Assembly: GCA_963710205.1 (NCBI GenBank)
Contig: CAVPZG010000005.1
Location: 62,001-126,000 of the forward strand
Direction: 5' to 3'
DNA from: Pacificimonas sp963710205
Lineage (GTDB): Bacteria > Pseudomonadota > Alphaproteobacteria > Sphingomonadales > Sphingomonadaceae
Length of the DNA: 64,000 bases
Within the stretch, counting starts at the first letter, position 1, and each line of letters opens with the position of its first letter. Position numbers and translations under genes: made by a program. Shown one piece after another: positions 56,098 to 64,000 of this stretch. Below the pieces are notes generated by a model that searched no databases, was not told the DNA's origin, and saw only the letters and a program-made list of their open reading frames with translations.

Positions 56098-57363
56098 ATG
56101 TCAACCGAGTTGAAAAGCCGCGAGTCGCCGTCCGTCCTGTTCATCGACGACGATCCCGATATCGTGAAAGCCGCGCGCATGCTGCTGACGCGTGAGAATA
56201 TGCATGTGACCAGCGCGGAATCGCCCGATGCGGCGTGGCCCCTGCTGGCGGCGGGCGATTTCGATGTCATTCTGCTCGATCTGAATTTTGCGCGCGGGCA
56301 GACGTCGGGCCGGGAGGGGTTTGCCATGCTCGACCAGCTTATTGCCGCCGACCGGGATGCCGTTGTCGTGGTCGTTACCGGTCATAGCGGTATCAACATT
56401 GCCGTGCAGGCAATGCGGGCGGGGGCAAGCGATTTTGTCATAAAACCGTGGAACAACGAGCGCCTGATCGCAACGGTGCAGCGCGCCGCCGACCTGCGCC
56501 GCGCCCGTGCCCAGGCTGCGCCTGACATTTCAGCAACCACGGAGGACCGCCTTCTGCTGGGCGAGGATGCGGCAATCGTCCGTGCGCGGGACACCATCGC
56601 CCGCGTGGCCCCGACCGGTGCGGCCGTGCTGATCCTGGGACCCGCGGGCAGCGGCAAAAGTCTGGCGGCGCGGGCGCTGCACCATGCTTCGGAACTCGCC
56701 GAGCAGCCACTGGTGACGCTTCCGGTGGGCGCGTCGCTGTCGCAGGGCGATATTGCGGACGCAGCGCGCCGGGCACAGGGCGCGACGCTGCTGATCGAGG
56801 ATGTAGGGGATCTCGACGCGGCGCTTCAGCCAGTTCTTGCGGACGCGATTTCAGATGTGCGCGTCATTGCCACCAGCCGCGAAGGCCGCGCCGGGTTGCG
56901 GGGCCGGCTGGACGAGGATCTGCTTTACCGCCTCAACACCATAGAGATCGCGTTGCCGCCGCTCGGTCAGCGCGGTGATGACGTGCTGCTTCTGGCGCGG
57001 CATTTCCTGGCCCTGTTCGCGGGACGTCATGGCAGGCCGGCGAAGGCGTTGACCGACGAAGCGGCGAACGCCATCGCGGCGGACAGCTGGCCTGATGACG
57101 TGCGCGGTCTGCGGCAGGCGATGGAGCGGGCGGTTCTGCTGGGGACAGGCGACGCCCATGACGTTGAGGATTTCGCCTTTTCCATCGACGATGACGACCA
57201 CCGTCCACGCGCCATAGCGGTGGACCTCAACCTGACGCGCAGTGAGAAGATACTGGTGGAGGCGGCGCTGAAACGGCACGGTTTCAATGTAACGCGCGCG
57301 GCCGCCGATCTGGGCCTGACGCGCGCCGCGCTCTACCGCCGGATGGAAAAATATGGCCTCTAG
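56098..57363 (+). CDS. NtrC-like response regulator with shortened AAA+ domain lacking GAFTGA
   Basis: A 421-residue regulator. The receiver (1-125) has the acidic pocket FIDDDPD and phospho-Asp61 in VILLDLNFARG. The AAA+ part has Walker A GPAGSGKS, but the segment that normally holds the sigma-54-contacting GAFTGA loop is absent: sequence goes from LPVGASLSQ straight to the Walker B-like GATLLIEDVGDLD. The C-terminal Fis-type helix-turn-helix (VTRAAADLGLTRAALYRRM) is intact. It therefore probably binds DNA without activating sigma-54 polymerase. The histidine kinase gene overlaps it by 11 bases. Confidence 0.9.
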   Translation: MSTELKSRESPSVLFIDDDPDIVKAARMLLTRENMHVTSAESPDAAWPLLAAGDFDVILLDLNFARGQTSGREGFAMLDQLIAADRDAVVVVVTGHSGINIAVQAMRAGASDFVIKPWNNERLIATVQRAADLRRARAQAAPDISATTEDRLLLGEDAAIVRARDTIARVAPTGAAVLILGPAGSGKSLAARALHHASELAEQPLVTLPVGASLSQGDIADAARRAQGATLLIEDVGDLDAALQPVLADAISDVRVIATSREGRAGLRGRLDEDLLYRLNTIEIALPPLGQRGDDVLLLARHFLALFAGRHGRPAKALTDEAANAIAADSWPDDVRGLRQAMERAVLLGTGDAHDVEDFAFSIDDDDHRPRAIAVDLNLTRSEKILVEAALKRHGFNVTRAAADLGLTRAALYRRMEKYGL

Positions 57364-58537
57364 CAAGCTGAAGACGGCGTTATATGCAACGCTGCTGATC
57401 CTCGCCGGAGCGCTAGCCATGCTGGCGTGGCGGGAAGGTTTCTATGCCAATACCGCGCTCGCCCTGCTGACCGGCATATGGCTGGCGGCGATCATGGCCG
57501 CCATGACCGCGCGCGAAGCGCCGCCCGTCGCGGTGCCGGTGTCCGCGCCGGACGATGCGGCGCTGCGCGAGCAGAAGCGGCTGATCGCCTATCTCAATCT
57601 GTCGCCCGCGCCGCTTGTCACGCTGGACAGGGAAAGTCGGTTGTGGGCCGTCAACCGCGCTGCCCGGCGACTGTTCGGGGTCGATGATCTGATCCCGTCC
57701 GGCCATGCCGATCTGGTCGCCGCGATTTCCGCGACGGCGCCGGGCCAGACAGCCACCGTCAAAATCGCCGGAGGACATGTCGCGGCGCTGGCGACCGCCG
57801 ATCTCGATGCGGGCGGCGAGGGGGGACGGATCGCGGCGCTTATCGACATCGATGCCAAACTGAAGGTTGCCGAGGCGAATGCCCTGCGCGATCTGCTGCA
57901 GGTGCTGAGCCATGAAATCATGAATGCGCTGACCCCCATCGCGTCACTGGGCCGGACAGCGGCGGCATTGATGACCGATGCGGAGCCCGATATCGACGCC
58001 GCCCGTGACGCCGTCGATACCATCGCGCGGCGTGCCGAGGGCCTGCACAAGTTCAGCCGTGCCTATCGCGATCTCGCCCGTCTGCCGCAGCCCGATCTGT
58101 CGCGGGTCGACCTGAAGCTGTTCGTTTCCGACTTGCAGCGGATGTTCGAAACGCGGTGGACGCACGGGCCTGCGATCGCCGTGAAGACCGATCGCGCACC
58201 GCAAACGGTCATGGCCGACCCCGATCAATTGACCGCGGCCGTCTGGGCGCTGTTGCAAAACGCCGTCGAAGCGGGAGGTCCGGGCGTCAATGTCCGCATG
58301 GAACTGGAGGGCGAGGCGGATACCCTTTTCCTCTCCGTCGTCGACGACGGCCCCGGCGTGGCGGGCACGAGCGGCGAGAGGATCTTCCAGCCCTTCTACA
58401 CGACCAAACCGGAAGGAAACGGCGTCGGTCTAAGCCTGGCCCGGCAGATTGCCCGTGCGCATGGCGGAGATCTGGTGCTGCTTAAAACCGATCCCGGAAC
58501 CGGGGCGAAATTCAGGATTTCGCTCCCGGTACAGTGA
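57353..58537 (+). CDS. Sensor histidine kinase partner of the regulator
   Basis: A 394-residue membrane kinase. Two close hydrophobic segments (TALYATLLILAGALAMLAW and ALALLTGIWLAAIMAAM) leave almost no periplasmic loop, so it probably senses within the membrane or cytoplasm. A PAS-like domain follows (about 75-165). His187 is in VLSHEIMNALTPI; the ATPase has LLQNAVEAG, DDGPGV and GNGVGLSLA. It overlaps the regulator gene by 11 bases. Kinases of this type accompany ABC efflux operons like the one beside it. Confidence 0.92.
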   Translation: MASSKLKTALYATLLILAGALAMLAWREGFYANTALALLTGIWLAAIMAAMTAREAPPVAVPVSAPDDAALREQKRLIAYLNLSPAPLVTLDRESRLWAVNRAARRLFGVDDLIPSGHADLVAAISATAPGQTATVKIAGGHVAALATADLDAGGEGGRIAALIDIDAKLKVAEANALRDLLQVLSHEIMNALTPIASLGRTAAALMTDAEPDIDAARDAVDTIARRAEGLHKFSRAYRDLARLPQPDLSRVDLKLFVSDLQRMFETRWTHGPAIAVKTDRAPQTVMADPDQLTAAVWALLQNAVEAGGPGVNVRMELEGEADTLFLSVVDDGPGVAGTSGERIFQPFYTTKPEGNGVGLSLARQIARAHGGDLVLLKTDPGTGAKFRISLPVQ

Positions 58538-58553
58538 CGGCGGACCAGGACGT

Positions 58554-59585
58554 TCAGCGCTGGACGCGTCCCGATCCGTCGCCTGCCATCAGGGTTTCGA
58601 CTTCCGATACTGAGACGCGGTTGAAGTCGCCGAGGATCGAATGCTTGAGGCAGCTGGCCGCGACGGCGAACCGAAGCGCCTCGGCGCTCGTGTCATAGGC
58701 ATTGAGCGCGTGGATGAGCGCGGAGGCGAAGCTGTCGCCGCCGCCGACGCGGTCGACGATGTCGGTCATGTCGTAATGCTGTGACAGGTGGAAGCCGCTT
58801 TCGTCGCGGATGCAGGCGGACCAGCCGTTGCGGTCGGCGCTGTGGCTTTCGCGCAGGGTGATGGCGATGTGCGTCATCTGCGGGAACTGTTCCAGCACCT
58901 TTGCGGACAGCGCCTCGTATTTCGCCGTGTCGAGGTCGCCGGACTCGACATTGACATCGGCTGTGATGCCGAGCGATTTCTGGCAGTCCTCTTCGTTGGC
59001 GATACCGACATGAACATATTTGACGAGCTCGTTCATCACCTCGGGCGCGGACTTGCCATATTTCCACAATTTGCCGCGATAGTTGAAATCGCAGGATACG
59101 GTGACGCCGCGATCGAACGCCGCCTTCACGGCGGCGATGGACATGTCGGCCGCGCTCTGGCTGAGCGCCGGCGTGATGCCGGTAATGTGCAGCCAGTCCG
59201 CGCCGGCGAAAACCTTGTCCCAGTCGAAATCGGAAGGCGCGGCGTCCGCCATAACCGAGCCAGCCCGGTCATAGATCACCTTCGATGGGCGTTGATTCGC
59301 TCCGGCCTCTAGGAAATAGATTCCCATGCGCCCGGCCTTGCGTCCGACCAGCGATGTATCGACGCCGAAGCGCCGCAGCTCGCCAATACAGGCGTCGCCG
59401 ATGTCGCCCGTGGGCAGCAGAGACGCGAACGCGGCCTGATTGCCATAATTGGCAAGCGCGACCGCGACATTCGCCTCGCCGCCGCCAAATGTCGCCTCGA
59501 ACGATGGAGACTGGAAAAAGCGCTCATGCCCGGGCGTCTTCAGGCGCAGCATGATTTCACCAAGGGTGACGAATTTCTTACTCAT
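58554..59585 (-). CDS. kdgK: 2-dehydro-3-deoxygluconate kinase (PfkB family)
   Basis: A 343-residue sugar kinase. It begins VTLGEIMLRLKTPGHERF, has the GGGEANVAVALANYG substrate loop and the PfkB anion-hole motif DRVGGGDSFASALIH near the C-terminus. KdgK phosphorylates 2-keto-3-deoxygluconate made from uronates, for example from pectin or alginate. That fits the neighbouring secreted beta-helix protein and TonB receptor. The aldolase (eda) is not in the window. Confidence 0.92.
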   Translation of the reverse strand: MSKKFVTLGEIMLRLKTPGHERFFQSPSFEATFGGGEANVAVALANYGNQAAFASLLPTGDIGDACIGELRRFGVDTSLVGRKAGRMGIYFLEAGANQRPSKVIYDRAGSVMADAAPSDFDWDKVFAGADWLHITGITPALSQSAADMSIAAVKAAFDRGVTVSCDFNYRGKLWKYGKSAPEVMNELVKYVHVGIANEEDCQKSLGITADVNVESGDLDTAKYEALSAKVLEQFPQMTHIAITLRESHSADRNGWSACIRDESGFHLSQHYDMTDIVDRVGGGDSFASALIHALNAYDTSAEALRFAVAASCLKHSILGDFNRVSVSEVETLMAGDGSGRVQR

Positions 59586-59631
59586 GGATATGGGCTCCGG
59601 AAAGACAGGTGCGGACAGACAGGATCAGCCG

Positions 59632-61356
59632 TCACCGGGATTGACTGGACAGACCGCCGGACGCCGCGGCCATTCTGCGCTGCTCCAGCTGGTAGCCATA
59701 TAGGGAGGGGACGGCGTCAAGGCGCTGGTTCAGGGCCTCGACATAGGGGGCGGGGGTGAAATCAAGCGCGAGCTTGCGGTTGCCGTGCAGACCGACGACA
59801 CGCGCGTCCGGCCCCTCCGATCCCGCGAAGATGGTCATGATTTCATCGGGTGCCGCGCCGCTGTCGACGATCACGTTCAGATTCCATGTCGTGTTGTATC
59901 TGGCATGGCCGGGCTTCCAGTAACCGGCGCCGCCCGCCTTGTAGAGGTCGTAGACCGGCTTGCCGTCGTTCCCCGGCACGGCGTCCAGATGGACGGTCAC
60001 GTCATCATAGAGATTCTGCATGTTGGCGCCCGCATGTTGGTCGAGCGTGGGAGCGGTAAAGACGACGCCGCCGCGATAGACGGAACGGGTCGCCTGCGTG
60101 TTGAAACTGAGCGTGTGCTCCGTCGGATTCTCGACCACAAGATTGTCCACGAGGACGTTGTGCACATTGCCGACATGGACCGCGTAATGCGCCTTTTGCG
60201 TGCCGGTCGTGAGGATGTTCGCGATGGTGACATTGGCAAGGTCATCGGTCAGAATCCCGCTGTCCGCCTCGTCGATGCGGACATTCCTGATCCAGCCATT
60301 GAAGACGCCGGTGAAATAGACGCCGTTAAAGCCAGCCTCCTGATGATGGCCGAAATAGGCATTGTCGGGGAAGCTGATGGCGAAATCCTGCAGGCCGACA
60401 TTCTGGAGATGCTCCCAGGCCGCGAAATTGGCGGGGACATCCGCACTGATCTCGATCAGGAGCGGGTCCGCGATGGTGACGCTGTTGCCCTCGATCGCCT
60501 CGATGCGGGTCGCCTGCCTGACCAGCGGACGATCAGGCAGTTCCCAATGGCGGCTGCCGATGGGAAGGTCGGGGCGCGCACTGGCGGGGCCGTACATGGC
60601 GTCGATCAGCGGGCCGTTCTCTCCGGCGCGGTTGTGCCAGTGGATCTGGACGACATCGCCCACGTTCAGCTGGGCCGTGTTCGGCACGGTGAGCGTCCTT
60701 GTCCCCCGCATACCCGCCTCTATGTCGCCGAGCGTCTTGATCGGCGGGTCATAGCGTTCAAGATAGGTGGCGGGGCGGCCATTTGGTGTGCGGACCCAGA
60801 TGAAACCGGCGCTCCAGCTATATTCCGAAAAGAGCGCGTCGAGATTGACGTCCGGCTGCCGCTCGAACTTGTCGTTCTCCACGAGATATTCGCGAATTTC
60901 CTTGAGCGCGCCGCCATCGTCGATCTGTGACAGCGGCCGCGGCATGTGGAGGACAGTGCCATTCTCGCCCATCCCCATGCCGCTCAATGTGATGTCGCTG
61001 CGCTCTATCCAGAGAATTTCGCTGATGAGATAGCGGCCCGCGGCGAAGCGCACGGTGACCGGGCCATCGACCGCGTTGGCGGCGGCAATGGCGGCCAGAA
61101 CGGCTGCGCTGTCGTCCTTGCCGTCGTCCGGGACGGCTCCATGGGCGGCGACGTCGACGGTGTTTTGCGATCCGCCGGGAATGGCCTCAAGCCCATAGCC
61201 GAAACCGGCATAGGAATAATCGGGCAGATAGGGCGCGCCGGATTTCAGGATTTCCGGAATCCCCTGCGCCGACGCTGCGTTCGCCAATAAAATCAAACCA
61301 CTGGCGGCTAGCGCCAGATGAAACTGTGTCCGAAAAGCCACACTTAATCTCCCCAT
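59632..61356 (-). CDS. Secreted right-handed beta-helix protein (pectate-lyase/GH28-related)
   Basis: A 574-residue exported protein. The signal peptide (FHLALAASGLILLANAASA) is followed by a pectate-lyase-superfamily start, VDVAAHGAVPDDGKDDSAAV, and beta-helix rungs (FISFPDNAYFG, GILTDDLANVTIANI, NVLVDNLVVENPT). This is the fold of polysaccharide lyases and GH28 hydrolases; the exact activity is not shown. The ATG at 61356 has AGAGG upstream. It lies 46 bases before kdgK on the same strand and is divergent from the TonB receptor. Confidence 0.82.
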   Translation of the reverse strand: MGRLSVAFRTQFHLALAASGLILLANAASAQGIPEILKSGAPYLPDYSYAGFGYGLEAIPGGSQNTVDVAAHGAVPDDGKDDSAAVLAAIAAANAVDGPVTVRFAAGRYLISEILWIERSDITLSGMGMGENGTVLHMPRPLSQIDDGGALKEIREYLVENDKFERQPDVNLDALFSEYSWSAGFIWVRTPNGRPATYLERYDPPIKTLGDIEAGMRGTRTLTVPNTAQLNVGDVVQIHWHNRAGENGPLIDAMYGPASARPDLPIGSRHWELPDRPLVRQATRIEAIEGNSVTIADPLLIEISADVPANFAAWEHLQNVGLQDFAISFPDNAYFGHHQEAGFNGVYFTGVFNGWIRNVRIDEADSGILTDDLANVTIANILTTGTQKAHYAVHVGNVHNVLVDNLVVENPTEHTLSFNTQATRSVYRGGVVFTAPTLDQHAGANMQNLYDDVTVHLDAVPGNDGKPVYDLYKAGGAGYWKPGHARYNTTWNLNVIVDSGAAPDEIMTIFAGSEGPDARVVGLHGNRKLALDFTPAPYVEALNQRLDAVPSLYGYQLEQRRMAAASGGLSSQSR

Positions 61357-61391
61357 TGGACCTCTTTTTCTGCAAGGGCATTGACCGTCAG

Positions 61392-61450
61392 TGACAGCGG
61401 TGTCAACAAAACGGTTAACCGGTGTCAGAACGGAAAAACCGTATCTGACA
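61392..61450. promoter_or_regulatory. LacI-type operator-like sites between the divergent polysaccharide genes
   Basis: TGACAGCGGTGTCA (61392-61405) is an almost perfect palindrome around a central CG, the usual LacI-family form. GTTAACCGGTGTCA (61414-61427) repeats its right half, and contains the perfect palindrome CGGTTAACCG. A third dyad pairs TGTCAG (61423-61428) with CTGACA (61445-61450) and ACGG with CCGT inside. They lie between 36 and 110 bases from the two starts. No LacI gene is in the window. Confidence 0.55.
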
Positions 61451-61499
61451 TCATAAAATGGCGCGAAAAGCGCCGCATTGACAGTCTTGGGGAAGAAAC

Positions 61500-64000
61500 A
61501 TGTCGAATATTTTCTCGTCCGCACATCGTGATCTCGCGCGGCCGTCGCGCGGCGCCATTCGCGCGGCATTGCTGGGATCCGTACTTGCCTTCGCGGGCGC
61601 AGGGGCGGCGCATGCCCAGCTGCAGGAGGGCGCGGAGGCCATGGACGAGGCGCTGGAAGCCGATGCCATCGTCATCCAGGGGCAGATTTCCCGCTCCATC
61701 GAGGATTCGCTGCAGGCCAAACGCTCTCTCGACGTGATCGGCGACGCCATCCTGGGCGGCGAGGTCGGCGACCTTCCCGATCTCAGTGTTGCGGAAACCC
61801 TGGAGCGCGTGGTCGGCGTCACTTCGGACCGGTTCAAGGGCGGCGCGTCGGAACTGTCGGTACGCGGTCTGGGCGCATTTCTCGGCGCCTCCTTCTTCAA
61901 TGGCCGCGAAATTTCATCCGGGTCGGATGGCCGCGACGTCAATTTCGGCCAGTTCCCGTCCGAGCTGATCAACGGCGCGATCATCTACAAGTCGCAGCAG
62001 GCGAGCTTTATCGAGGGCGGCGTATCGGGGATCATCGAGCTGCAGACCCTGCGCCCGCTCGATTACGGCAAGCGGCGCGTGCAGGCGCAGTTCCTGGGCG
62101 GCTACAGCCCCTATGAGGACCGCGTCGTCGGTAGCGGCGGCCTCAATTACCGCGCCACGGGCTCCTATGTGGACCAGTTCGAAACCGGGCTTGGCGATAT
62201 CGGTATCTCGATCGGCGGGCAGATCCGCCGCGATACGGCACCCGAAGATTTCTACACCACCAGCTCGACATTCCGGCCCTGCAATACGATCGAGGGTGTG
62301 GACCAGACCAACAACTGCGACTTCGACCGCGATTCGAGCGGCGCGCCCAGCGGGGCATCGGATACCTATTTCGTCTCCAACCAGTATATCTACCGCGCGC
62401 TCGAGACCGAGGCTGACCGCGATGCCGTTATCGGCGCCATCCAGTGGCAGCCGACGTCCGCGTGGGACATCAACATAGATGCGCAGTACAGCTTTCGCTC
62501 TGATGAGGAACTGCGGCACAATCTTGTGATCGCAGACGGTCGCCGCGACATCGCTCCCATCGAAATCTCGCCGACGGGGGCGTTGCTGGCCCATAGCGGT
62601 GAAACCCGTCTGGAGAACCAGTCGGTCTTCCGCGTGCGGGACGAGGATTATCTTGGATTGGGCGGCAACGTCAGATGGTCGGGCGAACGCCTCTCGCTGG
62701 GCGTTGACGTCGGCTATTCGAAGACGAACCGCGACCAGGACGAGAAGGATATGCGCATTCGTACGAACGACCGCGTCAAATTCATCCTCGATTCCCGCGG
62801 CTTCGACGTTCCCAGCCTGACGTTCACCGATGTGTCCGATGTCGAGGATGATACGGGCCTGGCGTTCGATCTCAACAATCATGACCTCTACGACAATGGC
62901 GCGCGCGCAAGGCGCCGACTGGAAATCGTCGACGACAGGATTTTCGCCGTGCGGCTTGACGGTGAATATGAATTCGATGGCGCGTTCCTGCGCTCGATTG
63001 AATTTGGCGGACGCTATGGCGATCGCAACCGGGTTCGCGACGATGGCATTGATGAGGATGTCAGCCTGATCAACGATTATGACAGCGCGGCGGTGCGCGC
63101 GACGCGGCGCGGAAATTTCCCGATCCGCGATCTTTATGCCGGGGCCGACACGCCAATGCGCGGCCTGACCTACGCCGCATGGAATCCGGTTGAGCTGTTC
63201 ACGGCGCTGACCGGCTCGCCCGATGCCGGACTGCCGACAGGGTCAACGCTGTCGCCGCAGGATACGGACGTTACCGAGAAAACCTATGCCGGTTACGTGC
63301 AGGCCAATTTCGATACGGCGTTCGGCAACATGCCCGCATCGGGCAATGTCGGCCTGCGTGTTATCAAGACCGACATCACTTCGGTCGGCATCAGTTCGGC
63401 GTTGCAGACAACGCCCAATCCCGACGACCCCACGATCCTGAATGTCTCGCCAGTCGGCGATCCGATCATCAATGTCGAAAAGAACGACTTCTGGAACTTC
63501 CTGCCCAGCGCCAATCTTTCCCTTGAGCTGGCTGAAGACAAACTGCTGCGCTTTGCCGCCTACCGCGCCATTGCGCGGCCGGACCCCGAAGCGCTGTCCG
63601 CCGCGCTGGCGTTCGACGACAGCGCCGATCTGGCTGACATCGGCGACATCATCAGCGCGAGCGGCAATCCGTTTCTTGAGCCGCTCGAAAGCTGGAACGC
63701 CGACGTTTCGTTTGAGTGGTACGCATCGAATACGAGCTCGCTGTCGCTCGCCGGTTATTTCAAAAGCCTGCAGACGGGCTTCGAGACGGTTACCGAGACG
63801 CTGACCGTTCAGCTGGACGGCGTTCCGACAGACGTTGTCGTCGGCCGCACGGGCAACAGCAACGACAAGAGCACGCTTTACGGTTTCGAGATCGCGGCGC
63901 AGCACAAGTTCGACGGTGGCTTCCTGAAAGGTTTCGGTGTTCAGGCAAGCTATAACTTCGCCGATTCCGATTTCGAATTCCCGGACCCCGTGATCATCGA
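61500..64000 (+). CDS. TonB-dependent receptor, 3-prime end outside the window
   Basis: An outer-membrane receptor (at least 833 residues, still open at the window end). It has a signal peptide (IRAALLGSVLAFAGAGAAHA), then a plug domain with DLSVAETLERVVGVTSDRF and LSVRGLGAFLG, and a beta-barrel rich in aromatic and Asp/Asn residues (RDLYAGADTPMRGLTYAAW, WNADVSFEWY). The sequence resembles the proteobacterial TonB receptors for oligosaccharides. Its place opposite a beta-helix enzyme and kdgK suggests uptake of uronate oligomers. The ATG is seven bases after GGGGAAG. The substrate is inferred. Confidence 0.92.
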   Translation, partial: MSNIFSSAHRDLARPSRGAIRAALLGSVLAFAGAGAAHAQLQEGAEAMDEALEADAIVIQGQISRSIEDSLQAKRSLDVIGDAILGGEVGDLPDLSVAETLERVVGVTSDRFKGGASELSVRGLGAFLGASFFNGREISSGSDGRDVNFGQFPSELINGAIIYKSQQASFIEGGVSGIIELQTLRPLDYGKRRVQAQFLGGYSPYEDRVVGSGGLNYRATGSYVDQFETGLGDIGISIGGQIRRDTAPEDFYTTSSTFRPCNTIEGVDQTNNCDFDRDSSGAPSGASDTYFVSNQYIYRALETEADRDAVIGAIQWQPTSAWDINIDAQYSFRSDEELRHNLVIADGRRDIAPIEISPTGALLAHSGETRLENQSVFRVRDEDYLGLGGNVRWSGERLSLGVDVGYSKTNRDQDEKDMRIRTNDRVKFILDSRGFDVPSLTFTDVSDVEDDTGLAFDLNNHDLYDNGARARRRLEIVDDRIFAVRLDGEYEFDGAFLRSIEFGGRYGDRNRVRDDGIDEDVSLINDYDSAAVRATRRGNFPIRDLYAGADTPMRGLTYAAWNPVELFTALTGSPDAGLPTGSTLSPQDTDVTEKTYAGYVQANFDTAFGNMPASGNVGLRVIKTDITSVGISSALQTTPNPDDPTILNVSPVGDPIINVEKNDFWNFLPSANLSLELAEDKLLRFAAYRAIARPDPEALSAALAFDDSADLADIGDIISASGNPFLEPLESWNADVSFEWYASNTSSLSLAGYFKSLQTGFETVTETLTVQLDGVPTDVVVGRTGNSNDKSTLYGFEIAAQHKFDGGFLKGFGVQASYNFADSDFEFPDPVII

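Overview
The window is GC-rich, densely coded DNA from an alphaproteobacterium, most likely a sphingomonad (order Sphingomonadales). The reasons are the gene families and their order: argS, a SPOR protein, nagZ, scpA and scpB in one run, aspartokinase near ptsP, a branched-chain keto-acid dehydrogenase operon with a separate E3, Flp pilins, a large TonB-dependent receptor beside a beta-helix enzyme and KdgK, and a GTCACCCCGG-type intergenic palindrome. No transposase, integrase, rRNA or CRISPR array was seen. There is one tRNA.

Layout. 1-1247: a Glu/Leu-type dehydrogenase broken by about five frame changes. 1322-11162: an M16 peptidase, then lysC, a flavin oxidoreductase, a PhoX-type phosphatase, a PEP-CTERM-like secreted protein and ptsP. 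11163-11895: about 730 bases without a recognisable gene. 11896-21925 (minus strand): scpB, scpA, nagZ, SPOR, argS, a dGTPase-like gene, otsA, a GH15 hydrolase and otsB, many joined by 1-4 base overlaps. 21982-25395: a DUF1223 protein and aconitase. 25423-27113: a cluster of gene remains (truncated deacetylase, fragment of a second dodecin gene, frameshifted hypothetical gene, SRAP gene with two lesions). 27383-29134: dodecin and the rpsF-rpsR-rplI operon, whose leader holds a terminator-like hairpin. 29381-33284: a KaiC-family ATPase and a hybrid histidine kinase. 33390-38408: the bkd operon. 38684-46962: a TPR-like secreted protein, fabD-fabG, an Mla/MCE lipid-transport operon and an M48 lipoprotein protease. 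47080-47638: two orphan Flp pilins. 47747-51533: MutT, a methyltransferase, ComF, glutaredoxin, a nitrilase-family hydrolase, a DUF1178 protein and tRNA-Arg(CCT). 51545-58537: a MacB-like permease, ATPase and HlyD-type adaptor, divergent from an NtrC-like regulator without the sigma-54 contact loop and its histidine kinase. 58554-64000: KdgK, a secreted beta-helix protein and a TonB-dependent receptor that runs off the window.

How the genes work together. The otsB-GH15-otsA unit probably makes and breaks down trehalose. bkdA1-A2-B-lpd oxidises branched-chain keto acids. The MCE operon moves lipids between the membranes. The last three genes look like a locus for uptake and use of a uronate-containing polysaccharide, with LacI-type operator-like palindromes between the divergent genes. 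The most unusual points are the degenerate NtrC-like regulator with repeated TGTCCG half-sites, the KaiC-like protein with one altered phosphosite, the acidic tail on ribosomal protein L9, the rpsF leader hairpin and the remnant cluster.
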